DNA from: Xanthomonas sp.
Lineage (GTDB): Bacteria; Pseudomonadota; Gammaproteobacteria; Xanthomonadales; Xanthomonadaceae
Assembly (NCBI GenBank): GCA_018262705.1
Contig: JADFDQ010000007.1
Coordinates: 62,001 to 126,000, forward strand
Length of the DNA: 64,000 nt
Direction: 5' to 3'
The notes under the pieces are model-generated. The model was not told the DNA's origin, made no database searches, and saw only the letters and a program-made list of their open reading frames with translations. The stretch's first letter is position 1; every line of letters starts with the position of its first letter. A program made the position numbers and the translations under genes. Shown piece by piece: positions 43,493 to 53,175 of the stretch.

Positions 43493-46279
43493 ATGCGGAT
43501 TCTCAATCGCAATGTCTACATGGGGCCTTCGCAGTACGCGAAGTTTCCGGTCATCCGGCTCGAGCTCGATCTCGGCGAACTGGAACAGTGGCCCACCGCA
43601 AAGCTGGGCGAAGGTTTCATCGAGGCGCTGCTGGCCGCGCTGCCGGGGCTTGCCGAACACGGCTGCTCCTACCGCGAGCCGGGTGGTTTCCTACGCCGCA
43701 TGCGCGAGGGCGAAGGCACCTGGCTCGGCCATGTGCTCGAACACGTCGCCATCGAACTGCAGAACGAGGCCGGCGAGGACGTCACCTTCGGCAAAACCCG
43801 CAGCGTCGATGACGGTCGTGCCGGCGTCTATTCGGTGGTCTACGAATACGAGCAGCGCGAGGAAGGCATCGCCGCCGGCGATCTGGCGCTGCGCCTGATC
43901 GATTCGCTGCTGCCGGCGCAGCTGCGCACCGTCACCGATGCCGAATGGAACTGGGACAGCGAGCGCGACGCCTTCATCCGCTACGCCCAGCGCCGCGCGC
44001 TCGGGCCGTCCACCGCTTCGCTGGTGCGCGCAGCGCAGGAACGCGGGATTCCGTGGATGCGCCTGAACGACCAGTCGTTGGTCCAGCTTGGCTATGGCAA
44101 ATACCAGCAACGCATCCAGGCCACCGTCACCGGCCGCACCTCGCACATCGCTGTGGAACTGGCCGGCGACAAGGAAGAAACCAACAAGATTCTCGGCGCG
44201 CTTGGCCTGCCGGTGCCGCGCCAGGAGCTGGCGCAGTCGGCCGACGCGGCGTGGCGCGCCGCGCGCCGGCTCGATGGCCCGGTGGTGGTCAAGCCCTATA
44301 ACGGCAACCACGGCCGCGGCATCACCATCAACATCACCGAAGAAGCCGACGTGCGCGCCGCCTTCGAAACCGCGCGCGAGCATTCGCGCTCGGTTATCGT
44401 CGAAACCTATCTGTCCGGCAACGATCACCGACTGCTGGTGGTCAACGGCGAATTGGTGGCCGCGACCCTGCGCACGCCCGGCCACGTGGTCGGCGATGGC
44501 CATTCGACCGTCGAACAATTGGTCGAAGTGGTCAACGCCGATCCGCGCCGCGGCGTTGGCCACGAAAAAGTGCTGACCCGGATCAAGCTCGACCGCGAAG
44601 CCGAGTTGATGCTGGAACGCAAGGGCTACACCAAGGAGTCGGTGCCGGCCGAAGGCGAAACCGTCTACCTGCGCTCGACCGCCAACCTGTCCACCGGCGG
44701 CACTGCGACCGATGTGACGGACATCATCCATCCGGACAACCGCGCCATGGCCGAGCGCGCGGTGCGCGCGATCGGTCTAGACGTGGGCGGCGTGGACTTC
44801 CTGTCCACCGATATCGCCGAAAGCTACAAGTCCAGCGGTGGCGGCATTTGCGAAATCAACGCCGCGCCGGGTTTTCGCATGCACATCGCGCCGAGCGAAG
44901 GCAAACCGCGCGATGCGGCCGGGCCGGTGATCGACCTGCTGTTCCCACCGGGCGCACCAACGCGAGTGCCGATCGCCGCCGTCACCGGCACCAACGGCAA
45001 GACCACCACCGCGCGCATGCTCGCCCATATCGTCAAGATGGCCGGCTACACGCCGGGCCTGACCACCACCGACGGCGTCTACATCGATGGCCAGCGCACG
45101 GTCGAAGGCGACATGACCGGGCCGGTCTCGGCACGGATGGTGCTGGCCGATCCGCAGATCGATCTGGCGGTGCTGGAAACCGCGCGCGGCGGGCTGGTGC
45201 GCGCCGGCATGGGCGTGGCCGAAGTGGACGTGGGCGCGGTGCTCAACGTCGCCTCCGATCACCTCGGCATGAAGGGGGTCGACACCCTCGAACAGCTGGC
45301 CGAAATCAAGCGCATCGTGGTTGAAGCGGCGACCGGTTGCGCGGTGCTCAACGCCGACGACGCAAACGTGTTGAAGATGTCGGCCTACACCGATGCCAAG
45401 GTCATTTGCTACGTCACCATGAACCCCTCGCACCCGCTGGTACGCGAACACATCCGCGCCGGCGCGCGCGCCTGCGCGCTGGAAAACGGCGTCAACGGGC
45501 ACATGATCACGCTCTACGACAAAGGCAGCCACATTCCGCTGCTGTGGACGCACCTGATCCCGGCGACCATGGAAGGCCGCGCCATGCACAACGTGCAGAA
45601 CGCGATGTTCGCCGCGGCGATGGCGTTCTCGCTCGGGATCAAGCTCGACGCGATCCGCCACGGCCTGCGCACCTTCGACACCACCTTCTTCCAGGCCCCG
45701 GGCCGGATGAACGTGTTCGACGAGCATCCGTTCAAGGTGCTGATGGACTACGGCCACAACGCCCATGCGGTCGGGGTGATGGCCGACCTCGCCCAGCGTC
45801 TGGAAGTGAGCGGGCGCCGAATCGCGGTGGTGGCCGGACCGGGCGATCGCCGCAACGAAGATTTGCGCGAGATTGCCGCCGCGGTGGCCGGACGCTTCGA
45901 CCACTACATCTGCCGCCGCGACGATTCCCTGCGTGGGCGCGACGGCGACGAGGTGCCGCAGATCATTGCCAGGGCACTCATCGAGCACGGCGTACCGGAG
46001 TCCGCGATCGAGCAGATCCCCGACGAGCAGCACGCGGTCGACGCCGCCCTGCGGATGGCGCAAGCAGGCGATCTGGTGCTGGTGTTCGCCGATGCGCTCA
46101 CCCGGACGTGGAAACAGATCATTCGCTTCCAGCCGGAAGGCGCGACGCCGACGCCGGTCAAGGCAGCACCAAAGGCCGCCACGCTGGACGTGCCGCTCGA
46201 CGAGCAGCTGGTGGCGGCGATGGAAGGCGTGGTGCGCGACGAGCGCGGGCTGCGCTTTGAGCGCGAGGAAAGCGATTGA
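43493..46279 (+). CDS. cphA: Cyanophycin synthetase
   Basis: The 928-aa enzyme makes multi-L-arginyl-poly-L-aspartate with ATP. It has three parts: an N domain (1–~160), an ATP-grasp domain (~165–487; KPYNGNHGRGITINI, ETYLSGNDHRLLVV, CEINAAPGFRMH) that adds Asp, and a Mur-ligase-like domain (~490–890) with P-loop AVTGTNGKTTTARM (~497), LETARGGLVRAGM, and MDYGHNAHAV that adds Arg. Length is near the family's ~870–900 aa with a short extra tail. The next gene starts at TTG overlapping its stop (TTGA), so the two are probably translated together. Confidence 0.96.
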   Translation: MRILNRNVYMGPSQYAKFPVIRLELDLGELEQWPTAKLGEGFIEALLAALPGLAEHGCSYREPGGFLRRMREGEGTWLGHVLEHVAIELQNEAGEDVTFGKTRSVDDGRAGVYSVVYEYEQREEGIAAGDLALRLIDSLLPAQLRTVTDAEWNWDSERDAFIRYAQRRALGPSTASLVRAAQERGIPWMRLNDQSLVQLGYGKYQQRIQATVTGRTSHIAVELAGDKEETNKILGALGLPVPRQELAQSADAAWRAARRLDGPVVVKPYNGNHGRGITINITEEADVRAAFETAREHSRSVIVETYLSGNDHRLLVVNGELVAATLRTPGHVVGDGHSTVEQLVEVVNADPRRGVGHEKVLTRIKLDREAELMLERKGYTKESVPAEGETVYLRSTANLSTGGTATDVTDIIHPDNRAMAERAVRAIGLDVGGVDFLSTDIAESYKSSGGGICEINAAPGFRMHIAPSEGKPRDAAGPVIDLLFPPGAPTRVPIAAVTGTNGKTTTARMLAHIVKMAGYTPGLTTTDGVYIDGQRTVEGDMTGPVSARMVLADPQIDLAVLETARGGLVRAGMGVAEVDVGAVLNVASDHLGMKGVDTLEQLAEIKRIVVEAATGCAVLNADDANVLKMSAYTDAKVICYVTMNPSHPLVREHIRAGARACALENGVNGHMITLYDKGSHIPLLWTHLIPATMEGRAMHNVQNAMFAAAMAFSLGIKLDAIRHGLRTFDTTFFQAPGRMNVFDEHPFKVLMDYGHNAHAVGVMADLAQRLEVSGRRIAVVAGPGDRRNEDLREIAAAVAGRFDHYICRRDDSLRGRDGDEVPQIIARALIEHGVPESAIEQIPDEQHAVDAALRMAQAGDLVLVFADALTRTWKQIIRFQPEGATPTPVKAAPKAATLDVPLDEQLVAAMEGVVRDERGLRFEREESD

Positions 46280-48066
46280 GCGCGCAATCCGTACCCATTG
46301 CATTTCCGTTCGACGATTCGCGCCGGCTGACCGGCGCGAACCTGTATTTCGACGGCCCGGGTGCGGTGCTGGAGGTCGTCGCCACGGTTGCGCTTGACGC
46401 CGCTGCACAGGCGCGCTGGCGGCAGCGCATCGCACAGGCGCGCGCGGCGCTGGGCTGGTCCGAGGCGGCGTCTGCGATTGTCCGCAACCACGAAAATGGC
46501 GCAACGCTGGCGATCGAAGCGCTCGTGGATGGACTGTTCACCGCAACCGAAGTCAACGAATGGGCGCTATGCGCGGCGCTGGGACTGCGGCTTGGCTCGG
46601 AGTCGATGGATGGCGACAGCCAGCCGCCGCGCCCGCATCCGGCGCATTTCGACGGGTCCGAAGCGCTGCGACAGCTCGCGGAATCGGCGCGCGCGGAAGC
46701 GGCGCGCAACGCACCGTTGCTGGCGCTGTTGACGGCAGCGAACGCGCGCAGCGTTCCGGCCCACGCCGACGAAGAACTGCTGTCGCTGGGCGAAGGCACT
46801 TGTTCGCAGCAGTGGCCGCTGGCTGCGCTGCCCGCGCCGGCCGACGTGCCGTGGGAGACACTGCGCCGGGTGCCCAAGGCGCTCGTCACCGGCTCCAACG
46901 GCAAGACCACCACGGTGCGCCTGCTGGCCGCGCTGCTGGCCGACGGCGGCCGCTGCGTGGGCTACAGCAGCACCGATGGCGTGGTGGTCACTGGCAAGAG
47001 CCTTGAAGGCGGTGACTACTCGGGCCCGGCCGGCGCGCGCGCCGTCTTGCGCGGCTCCGGCGTGCAGGCGGCGGTGCTGGAAACCGCGCGCGGCGGCCTG
47101 CTGCGGCGCGGACTGGCGGTGGACGATGCCGACACGGCGATCGTCACCAATGTCAGCGTCGATCATTTCGGCGAATACGGCATCGACGATCTCGACGCGC
47201 TGGCCGAGGTCAAGCTGGTGGTCGCCAAAGCCCTGCTGCCGAAGGGTCTGCTGGTGCTCAATGCCGGCGATTCGACGCTGGTGGCGCGCGCAGCGCAGCT
47301 TCAGGACAAGCATATCGGCTGGTTTGCGCTGAATCTGGAGATCGCCGCGGCGCACGGCCTGCCCGCCTGCGGCGCGCGCGCGCGGCGGCTGGTTTTGGCT
47401 ACGGACACTGCGGAATTCGATCTCGGCGCGATTGCCGACATGCCGCTGACGGTGGGCGGCGCCGCTCGCTACAACATCGAGAACAGCGCCGCCGCGGCGC
47501 TGGCGGCGTGGACGATGGGCGTCGCGCCGGATCGCATCGCGGGGGTGTTGACCCGGTTCGGAGCAAGCAATGCCGACAATCCCGGTCGGCTGCAGCGCTG
47601 GCAGTTGGGCGATGCCAAGGTCGTGCTCGACTACGCCCATAACCCGGAGGGGCTGCAGGGCCTGTTTGAACTTGCTGCCGCGCTTCCGCATCAGCGGATG
47701 GCGCTGCTGCTCGGCCACGCCGGCAACCGCCGCGATGAAGACTACCGCGCGGTGGCCGACGTCGTGGCGCGGGCCAAGCCGGATCGGGTCTGGCTCAAGG
47801 ACATCGGCGGCGGCTATCTGCGCGGACGTGCCTCGGGCGATGTCGCCCATATCCTGCGCGAGGAATTGCACGCGCTGGGCCTGGCGTTGGACGCGCTGCC
47901 GGTCTGCCTTGACGAAGTGCAGGCCACCCGCGAGGCGCTGGCGTGGGCGCAGTCCGGCGACCTGCTGCTGCTGCCGGTGCACGAACCGGGCAAGCGCGCC
48001 GCCGTGGTGGCGCTGCTGGATCGGCTGCAGGCGGAAGACTGGCGACCGGGATCGCCCTTCTTCTGA
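46276..48066 (+). CDS. Second Mur-ligase-like protein of the cyanophycin cluster
   Basis: The 596-aa product carries only a Mur-ligase module (~195–590: LVTGSNGKTTTVRLLAALLA, VLETARGGLLRRGLAVDDAD, VSVDHFGEYGIDDL, LDYAHNPEGLQGL, GHAGNRRDEDY) behind a ~190-residue N-terminal region with no ATP-grasp signature. It is therefore not a CphA2-type short synthetase, which keeps the ATP-grasp part. The start is TTG overlapping the cphA stop. Proteins like this are annotated 'Mur ligase family' beside cphA in several proteobacteria. A role in priming, editing or a related amide ligation is inferred from coupling and is untested. Confidence 0.85.
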   Translation: MSAQSVPIAFPFDDSRRLTGANLYFDGPGAVLEVVATVALDAAAQARWRQRIAQARAALGWSEAASAIVRNHENGATLAIEALVDGLFTATEVNEWALCAALGLRLGSESMDGDSQPPRPHPAHFDGSEALRQLAESARAEAARNAPLLALLTAANARSVPAHADEELLSLGEGTCSQQWPLAALPAPADVPWETLRRVPKALVTGSNGKTTTVRLLAALLADGGRCVGYSSTDGVVVTGKSLEGGDYSGPAGARAVLRGSGVQAAVLETARGGLLRRGLAVDDADTAIVTNVSVDHFGEYGIDDLDALAEVKLVVAKALLPKGLLVLNAGDSTLVARAAQLQDKHIGWFALNLEIAAAHGLPACGARARRLVLATDTAEFDLGAIADMPLTVGGAARYNIENSAAAALAAWTMGVAPDRIAGVLTRFGASNADNPGRLQRWQLGDAKVVLDYAHNPEGLQGLFELAAALPHQRMALLLGHAGNRRDEDYRAVADVVARAKPDRVWLKDIGGGYLRGRASGDVAHILREELHALGLALDALPVCLDEVQATREALAWAQSGDLLLLPVHEPGKRAAVVALLDRLQAEDWRPGSPFF

Positions 48067-48093
48067 CTGCATCAGGCGCGTACCGGGGGTTTT

Positions 48094-48174
48094 GTAGGAG
48101 CGCATCGAGGCCGCAGGCCGAGAGGCGCGACAGGCAAATTTCGCGCCGATCGCGCCCCTGCGGTGCGCTCCTAC
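48094..48174. repeat. Facing pair of 25-bp-family repeats between cyanophycin cluster and trpC
   Basis: A forward variant with the CGAGGCCGCAGGCCGAGAGG core (48094–48130) and a full inverted copy (48150–48174) can form a long hairpin. They occupy the 307-bp gap before trpC. The rest of this gap holds a TAAAAT −10-like box (48341–48346) but no gene. Confidence 0.85.
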
Positions 48175-48373
48175 GGACGCCAATGCGCGCTGCCGGCAGA
48201 TTCGCCGAACAGATTTCGTATCCAGGCGTGATTCGCGGGCAGGCCGTCTACCGTTTATTTGAGACAGGCCGAACCTCTCAAACCTGTTGCCGTATAAATT
48301 CAATGTCGTCGCCTCACCCCGGTCCCCGGCCCCCGGTTTCGTAAAATGCCATCCCATGCAGACGCCCAGTCCA

Positions 48374-49162
48374 ATGCACGACGTGCTCCAGCGCATCCTT
48401 GCGCGCAAACGCGATGAAATTGCGGAACGCAAGGTGCGCGTGCCGCAGCATGAGCTGCAAGCGCGCGCCGCCGCCGCGCCGCCGCCGCGCGGGTTTGCCG
48501 ACGCCATCGCCGCAAAAATCGCCGCCGGCCATCCGGCGGTGATCGCCGAGGTCAAGAAGGCCAGCCCCAGCCAAGGCGTGATCCGCGCCGATTTCGATCC
48601 CTCGGCCATCGCCCGCAGCTATGCGGACAACGGCGCGGCCTGCTTGTCGGTGCTCACCGACGTCGATTTCTTTCAAGGCAGCGATGCCTATCTGCAGCAA
48701 GCGCATGCCGCTTGCGCGCTGCCGGTGCTGCGCAAGGACTTCATCGTCGATGACTATCAAATCCACGAGGCGCGTGCGCTGGGCGCCGACTGCGTGCTGT
48801 TGATCGCCGCCGCGCTGGATGACGGCCAGTTGTCGGAGTTTGCTTTCCTTGCTTCCGAGCTGGGGATGGACGCGCTGATCGAGGTGCACGATCTCGACGA
48901 GCTGGAGCGCGCGCTGCCGGTTCCGGCGCGGCTGCTGGGCGTCAACAACCGCAACCTGCGCAGCTTCGAGGTCTCGCTCGATGTCACGCTGGCGCTCAGG
49001 GACGCGGTGCCGACCGATCGCGTGCTGGTGACCGAAAGCGGCATCAAGACCCGCGATGACGTGGCGCGGATGCGCGCGGCCGGAGTGCACGCCTTTCTCG
49101 TCGGCGAAACCTTCATGCGCCAGCCCAATCCGGGCGCCGCGCTGCGCGGTCTGTTCGGATGA
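48374..49162 (+). CDS. trpC: Indole-3-glycerol phosphate synthase
   Basis: This 262-aa TIM-barrel enzyme closes the indole ring from CdRP. Typical elements are [31 protein letters not shown] (catalytic Lys), [50 protein letters not shown] and [14 protein letters not shown]. It is the monofunctional form without TrpF. The start chosen aligns with family N-termini; an ATG 6 codons upstream (48356) is also possible. Its stop overlaps the HAD gene start (ATGA). Confidence 0.96.
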   Translation: MHDVLQRILARKRDEIAERKVRVPQHELQARAAAAPPPRGFADAIAAKIAAGHPAVIAEVKKASPSQGVIRADFDPSAIARSYADNGAACLSVLTDVDFFQGSDAYLQQAHAACALPVLRKDFIVDDYQIHEARALGADCVLLIAAALDDGQLSEFAFLASELGMDALIEVHDLDELERALPVPARLLGVNNRNLRSFEVSLDVTLALRDAVPTDRVLVTESGIKTRDDVARMRAAGVHAFLVGETFMRQPNPGAALRGLFG

Positions 49163-49884
49163 GCGAACCCTTTCCGCAGCCGGCCGCAGATGCGCCGCTG
49201 GTGGTGTTCGACTTCGACCACACCCTGTGCGACGGCGATGCCGGCACCAAGCTGTACCGCTGGCTGATCGGACGCGCCTGGTGGCGCGGCCTGCTGGCGC
49301 TGCTGGTGGCGCCGCTGGCCGGTCCGATGCTGGCGTTCCTGCCCACCCGTCGCTTCGGGATTTCCGCCTTCGTCTGGGCCGGCACGCTGGGCGCGGGCGA
49401 TACCGAAGCGCTGGATGCGCTGATCGATCAATTTGTTGTCGACCGCGAAGCGCAGTTGCGCGCCAGCGCCCTGCCGATCGCGCTGACCGTGTTCGCCGAA
49501 CACCGCCGCGCCGGCGATCGCGTGGTGGTGGCCACCGGCGCACCGCCGCGGCTGGCGCAGGCGATCCTTGCCCTGGTTGCGGATGCGGATCTGCCGATCC
49601 TCGGCACCGAGCTTGGCCCCGGCTGCGGCGGCATGGTCGTGCGCCGGCACTGCCACCACGCGATGAAGATGGCGATGCTGCGCGATGCCGGTTTCGCCGC
49701 GCCGATCGCGGCGGCCTACAGCGACTCCAGCGCTGATCTGCCGCTGCTGCAGGCGGCGCGGCGGCCGGTGGTGGTCAATCCGAAACCCGCGCGGGTGGCA
49801 CTGTTCCGGCGCGTGTTGCCGGCGGGCACGCCGATTCTGGATTGGGGTTGTCCGGGACGGGTTGGGGACCGGCAAGCGGAGTGA
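49159..49884 (+). CDS. HAD-superfamily phosphatase, SerB-like (subclass IB)
   Basis: The 241-aa protein has motif [14 protein letters not shown] with the nucleophilic Asp and the general-acid Asp, motif [10 protein letters not shown] (Thr), and motif III region [10 protein letters not shown]…[13 protein letters not shown] hydrophobic stretch (~40–65: [18 protein letters not shown]) is characteristic of membrane-associated HAD-IB hydrolases related to CicA/SerB. It is coupled to trpC, as in other Xanthomonadales. The substrate is not deducible. Confidence 0.88.
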   Translation: MSEPFPQPAADAPLVVFDFDHTLCDGDAGTKLYRWLIGRAWWRGLLALLVAPLAGPMLAFLPTRRFGISAFVWAGTLGAGDTEALDALIDQFVVDREAQLRASALPIALTVFAEHRRAGDRVVVATGAPPRLAQAILALVADADLPILGTELGPGCGGMVVRRHCHHAMKMAMLRDAGFAAPIAAAYSDSSADLPLLQAARRPVVVNPKPARVALFRRVLPAGTPILDWGCPGRVGDRQAE

Positions 49885-49899
49885 CGGACTGCTGTGGTT

Positions 49900-49936
49900 G
49901 TAGGAGCACATCGAGGCCGCAGGCCGAGAGGTGCGA
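49900..49936. repeat. Variant 25-bp-family repeat with CGAGGCCGCAGGCCGAG core
   Basis: A single forward copy lies in the 102-bp spacer between the HAD and GNAT genes. The core GGCCGCAGGCC is itself a short palindrome. Confidence 0.8.
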
Positions 49937-49986
49937 TGTTCGCAATCGCGTCCCGGCGGTGGGCGTGCATGCGGTTCGACCGTGCG

Positions 49987-50457
49987 TCAAGCCGATCCCA
50001 GCGGTTTGACGAAGCGCATCGAGCTGTCGCGGTAGCCGCAGGCGCGGTAGAACGCATGCGCTTCGCTGCGCTGCACGCCGGAGGTCAGTTCGATGCGCGC
50101 TGCCCCACCGGCGCGGGCGCGGCGTTCGGCGTCCAGCAGCAGGTGCCGGCCCACGCCACAGCCGCGGGCGTCGGGCAACACCACCAGCGCGGTGATCCGG
50201 CAGGTCGTGGTGCCCAGCGGCAGGTAGTACATGAAATCCAGCGCGACCAGCCCGCACACCGCGCCGCCACGGCGCGCCACCACCAGCGCCTGGCGGTCGT
50301 TGTCGAGGATGGCGGCGATCCGGTCGGCGGCATCGCGTAAATCGCAGGGGTAGCCGAGTTCGCCCAGCAACTGCGCGACGTCGTCGGCGTCGGCCAGCAC
50401 TGCATTGCGCAGATCGAGGTCGGCGGCATGTGCGGTGGGTGAGAACGCGCGGCTCAT
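49987..50457 (-). CDS. GNAT-family N-acetyltransferase
   Basis: The 156-aa protein has the acetyl-CoA-binding motif A ITALVVLPDARGCGVGRHLL (R-x-x-G-x-G form) and the downstream motif B region AHAFYRACGYRDSSMRFVK. No substrate-defining feature is visible. It lies 15 bp after clp on the same strand, and may share its transcript. Confidence 0.88.
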   Translation of the reverse strand: MSRAFSPTAHAADLDLRNAVLADADDVAQLLGELGYPCDLRDAADRIAAILDNDRQALVVARRGGAVCGLVALDFMYYLPLGTTTCRITALVVLPDARGCGVGRHLLLDAERRARAGGAARIELTSGVQRSEAHAFYRACGYRDSSMRFVKPLGSA

Positions 50458-50472
50458 GCGTTCGCTCCCGGC

Positions 50473-51156
50473 TCAGCGGGTGCCGTACACCACGATGGTC
50501 TTGCCGCGCGCGTGCAGCTTGCCGTCGATCTGCAGCTTCTTGAGCACGCGCCCGGCCATCTCGCGCGAGCAGCCCACCAGCCGCGCCAATTCCTGGCGCG
50601 ACACCCGCAGCTGGGTGCCCATCGGGTGGCTCATGGCCTCGGGTTCCTTGGCCAGATCGAACAGGGTGCGGTAGATCCGGTCGGACACGTCGAGGAAGGC
50701 CAGTCGCCCGGCTTTGCGGCTGGTGTCGAGCAGACGCTTGCTGATCTGCGCACCGATCGAATACAACAGCCGCGCAGCGTCGCCGGGTTGCGCCAGCATC
50801 AGCGCCTGCAGCCGCTCGTAGCCGATCTCGGCCAGATCGCAGGCGGTGCGCGTACGCAGCGCCACGTCGCGATGCGAGCTTTCCACGAACAGGCCCATCT
50901 CGCCGACAAACTCGCCGGGGCCGCTGTAGCCCAGCACCAGTTCGCGGTCGTTGTCTTCGGTGGCAATGATGCTGACCGAACCGGAAATGATGTAGTAAAG
51001 CGTGTCGGCCGGATCGCCGGGATGGAACACGTCGATCCGCGCCGGATAGCGGCGGCGGTGGCAGTGGGCGATGAAACGATCGATGGTCGCGGTATCCGCA
51101 AGCAGCGGATTCAGGGCTCGCGGCATCGCAGGCCTGCTGTAGGGTTCGAGGCTCAT
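50473..51156 (-). CDS. clp: Clp, CRP-family global regulator
   Basis: The 227-aa protein matches Xanthomonas Clp almost throughout: RFIAHCHRRRYPARIDVFHP, GDPADTLYYIISGSVSIIA, DRELVLGYSGPGEFVGEMGL, and the helix-turn-helix RVSRQELARLVGCSREMAGR. In Xanthomonas, Clp binds c-di-GMP, which releases it from DNA, and it controls extracellular enzymes, type IV pili and virulence genes. The cAMP-pocket arginine of E. coli CRP is replaced here in the SHRDVALRTRTAC region. It is divergent from speD with a 163-bp intergenic region, as in relatives. Confidence 0.95.
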   Translation of the reverse strand: MSLEPYSRPAMPRALNPLLADTATIDRFIAHCHRRRYPARIDVFHPGDPADTLYYIISGSVSIIATEDNDRELVLGYSGPGEFVGEMGLFVESSHRDVALRTRTACDLAEIGYERLQALMLAQPGDAARLLYSIGAQISKRLLDTSRKAGRLAFLDVSDRIYRTLFDLAKEPEAMSHPMGTQLRVSRQELARLVGCSREMAGRVLKKLQIDGKLHARGKTIVVYGTR

Positions 51157-51319
51157 TCGGTCCCACCTTGGGTGAATCTTCGAAGCTTAGGCGGAACTGT
51201 GACGGCGGGCAAACTTTTCGCTCGGCGGTGGCGACGGGGGGGCGCCGATCCAGTGCAACGGTCGGGCCGGCATGCCGCATAATGCGCGGTCTGCGTCCAC
51301 TAAACCGGGTTTCGATGCC

Positions 51320-52111
51320 GTGGTCAAACCGTTGCCGCGCCTGAGGCTGCAAGGCTTCAACAACCTCACCAAATCGCTGAGCTTCAACATCTATGACGTG
51401 TGCTACGCCGCGTCGGAGGACGAGCGTCGGCGTTACATCGAATACATCGACGAGGAATACAACGCCGACCGACTGACCCAGATCCTGACCGACGTGGCCG
51501 AGATCATCGGCGCCAACATCCTCAACGTCGCCCGCCAGGACTACGACCCGCAGGGTGCCTCGGTGACGATCCTGATCTCCGAGCAGCCGGTGATCGACAA
51601 GGCCGACGCCAAGGGCGTGATTTCCGACGCGGTGGTCGCCCACCTCGACAAGTCGCACATCACCGTGCACACCTATCCGGAAACCCACCCGGACAACGGC
51701 ATCGCCACGTTCCGCTGCGACATCGACGTGTCCACCTGCGGCGTGATCTCGCCGCTGAAGGCACTGAACTACCTGATCGAATCGCTGGAGTCCGACATCG
51801 TGGTGATGGATTACCGCGTGCGCGGCTTCACCCGCGACGTGCGCGGCAAGAAGTACTTCATCGACCACAAGATCAACTCGATCCAGGACTACCTGGCCAA
51901 GAACATCCGTGCCCGCTACGAGATGATCGACGTCAACGTCTACCAGGAAAACCTGTTCCACACCAAGATGCACGTGAAAGACTTCGACCTCGACGATTAC
52001 CTGTTCGAGGAGAAGGCGCGCAACCTGTCGTTCAAGGAACGGATGAAGATCGAGGCCCGGCTCAAGCGCGAGATCGAAGAGCTCTACCACGGCCGCAACC
52101 TCATCGATTGA
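51320..52111 (+). CDS. speD: S-adenosylmethionine decarboxylase proenzyme (long bacterial form)
   Basis: The 263-aa proenzyme supplies decarboxylated SAM for spermidine synthesis and self-cleaves to form its pyruvoyl cofactor. The cleavage site is in [17 protein letters not shown], between Lys and Ser, as in E. coli SpeD, with the active-site Cys in [18 protein letters not shown]. The GTG start ([15 protein letters not shown]) matches Xanthomonas homologues; an ATG 16 codons upstream is open but unsupported. Confidence 0.95.
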   Translation: MVKPLPRLRLQGFNNLTKSLSFNIYDVCYAASEDERRRYIEYIDEEYNADRLTQILTDVAEIIGANILNVARQDYDPQGASVTILISEQPVIDKADAKGVISDAVVAHLDKSHITVHTYPETHPDNGIATFRCDIDVSTCGVISPLKALNYLIESLESDIVVMDYRVRGFTRDVRGKKYFIDHKINSIQDYLAKNIRARYEMIDVNVYQENLFHTKMHVKDFDLDDYLFEEKARNLSFKERMKIEARLKREIEELYHGRNLID

Positions 52112-52129
52112 GCGCGACGGCATCGGTGT

Positions 52130-52158
52130 TTGCACGAATTATCGGAACGCCCTATAAT
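52130..52158 (+). promoter_or_regulatory. Sigma-70 promoter of rplM–rpsI
   Basis: TTGCAC (52130–52135), a 17-bp spacer and a consensus TATAAT (52153–52158) give the best promoter match in the window. The transcript would have a ~100-nt leader before rplM, containing paired GC-rich segments that might host autoregulation by the ribosomal proteins. Confidence 0.85.
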
Positions 52159-52265
52159 TCCGCTTCTGTCGCGCCCCGGTTCAAGGCTGGGCGCGGGTCA
52201 CAAAACGCGAGGCGCCGTTCCAGCCGCTGGAACCAGCCCGACCAGCTACCCCGGAAGAGTTTCCC

Positions 52266-52694
52266 ATGAAGACATTCATTGCCAAGAACGAGACCGTCCA
52301 GCGTGACTGGTACGTCGTCGATGCCGAGGGCAAGACCCTCGGTCGTCTGGCCGCAGCACTGGCCTATCGCCTGCGCGGCAAGCACAAGCCCGTGTTCACC
52401 CCGCACGTCGATACCGGCGACTATCTGGTCGTGGTCAACGCCGACAAGGTCGCGGTGACCGGCAACAAGCTGAACGACAAGCTCTACCACCGCTTCACCG
52501 GCTACGTCGGCAACCTCAAGACCGAAACGCTGGCGCAGGCGCTGTCGCGCCATCCCGAGCGCGTGCTCGAAATCGCGGTCAAGGGCATGCTGCCGAAAGG
52601 CCCGCTGGGCCGCGACATGTACCGCAAGCTCAAGGTTTACGCCGGCGCCGAACATCCGCACGCCGCCCAGCAGCCGCAGCCGCTCGACATCTAA
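52266..52694 (+). CDS. rplM: Ribosomal protein L13 (uL13)
   Basis: This 142-aa 50S protein shows the full family pattern: [47 protein letters not shown]-type segment [20 protein letters not shown], and [14 protein letters not shown]. It is first in the universal rplM–rpsI operon, 12 bp before rpsI. Confidence 0.98.
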   Translation: MKTFIAKNETVQRDWYVVDAEGKTLGRLAAALAYRLRGKHKPVFTPHVDTGDYLVVVNADKVAVTGNKLNDKLYHRFTGYVGNLKTETLAQALSRHPERVLEIAVKGMLPKGPLGRDMYRKLKVYAGAEHPHAAQQPQPLDI

Positions 52695-52706
52695 GGTCTG
52701 ACTATC

Positions 52707-53099
52707 ATGGCTATCACCCAGAATTACGGCACCGGCCGCCGCAAGTCCTCCACCGCCCGCGTGTTCCTGCGCAAGGGCAGCGGCAACATCACCGTCAACG
52801 ACCGTCCGATCGACGAGTTCTTCGGCCGCGAGACCGCGCGCATGATCGTGCGCCAGCCGCTTGAGCTGACCAAGAGCACCGACAAGTTCGACATCAAGGT
52901 CACGGCGACCGGCGGCGGCACCACCGGCCAGGCCGGCGCCATCCGTCTGGGCATCGCCCGCGCGCTGGTGGAGTACGACGAAACCCTGAAGTCCGAGCTG
53001 CGCAAGGCCGGGTTCATGACCCGCGATGCGCGCGAGGTGGAGCGCAAGAAGGTCGGTCTGCATAAGGCCCGCCGCGCAACCCAGTTCTCCAAGCGCTAA
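52707..53099 (+). CDS. rpsI: Ribosomal protein S9 (uS9)
   Basis: This 130-aa 30S protein has [20 protein letters not shown] near the start, [20 protein letters not shown] in the middle, and the basic tail [11 protein letters not shown] whose last residues contact P-site tRNA. It is second gene of the rplM operon. A large hairpin follows its stop. Confidence 0.98.
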   Translation: MAITQNYGTGRRKSSTARVFLRKGSGNITVNDRPIDEFFGRETARMIVRQPLELTKSTDKFDIKVTATGGGTTGQAGAIRLGIARALVEYDETLKSELRKAGFMTRDAREVERKKVGLHKARRATQFSKR

Positions 53100-53109
53100 G
53101 CCCATCGCC

Positions 53110-53175
53110 CCGTGGGGGTGTCGTGGCAGCTTGCCCGTACCAAAGTACGGGCGGCGCTACCACTCCTACCCACGG
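53110..53175 (+). other. Large imperfect hairpin downstream of rpsI
   Basis: Outer arms CCGTGGG / CCCACGG, middle arms GTGG(C)AGC / GCTACCAC, and a perfect inner hairpin GCCCGTAC–CAAA–GTACGGGC together fold a 66-nt structure. No U-tract follows. It is probably an operon-end mRNA structure or rho-type terminator rather than an intrinsic terminator. Confidence 0.65.
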
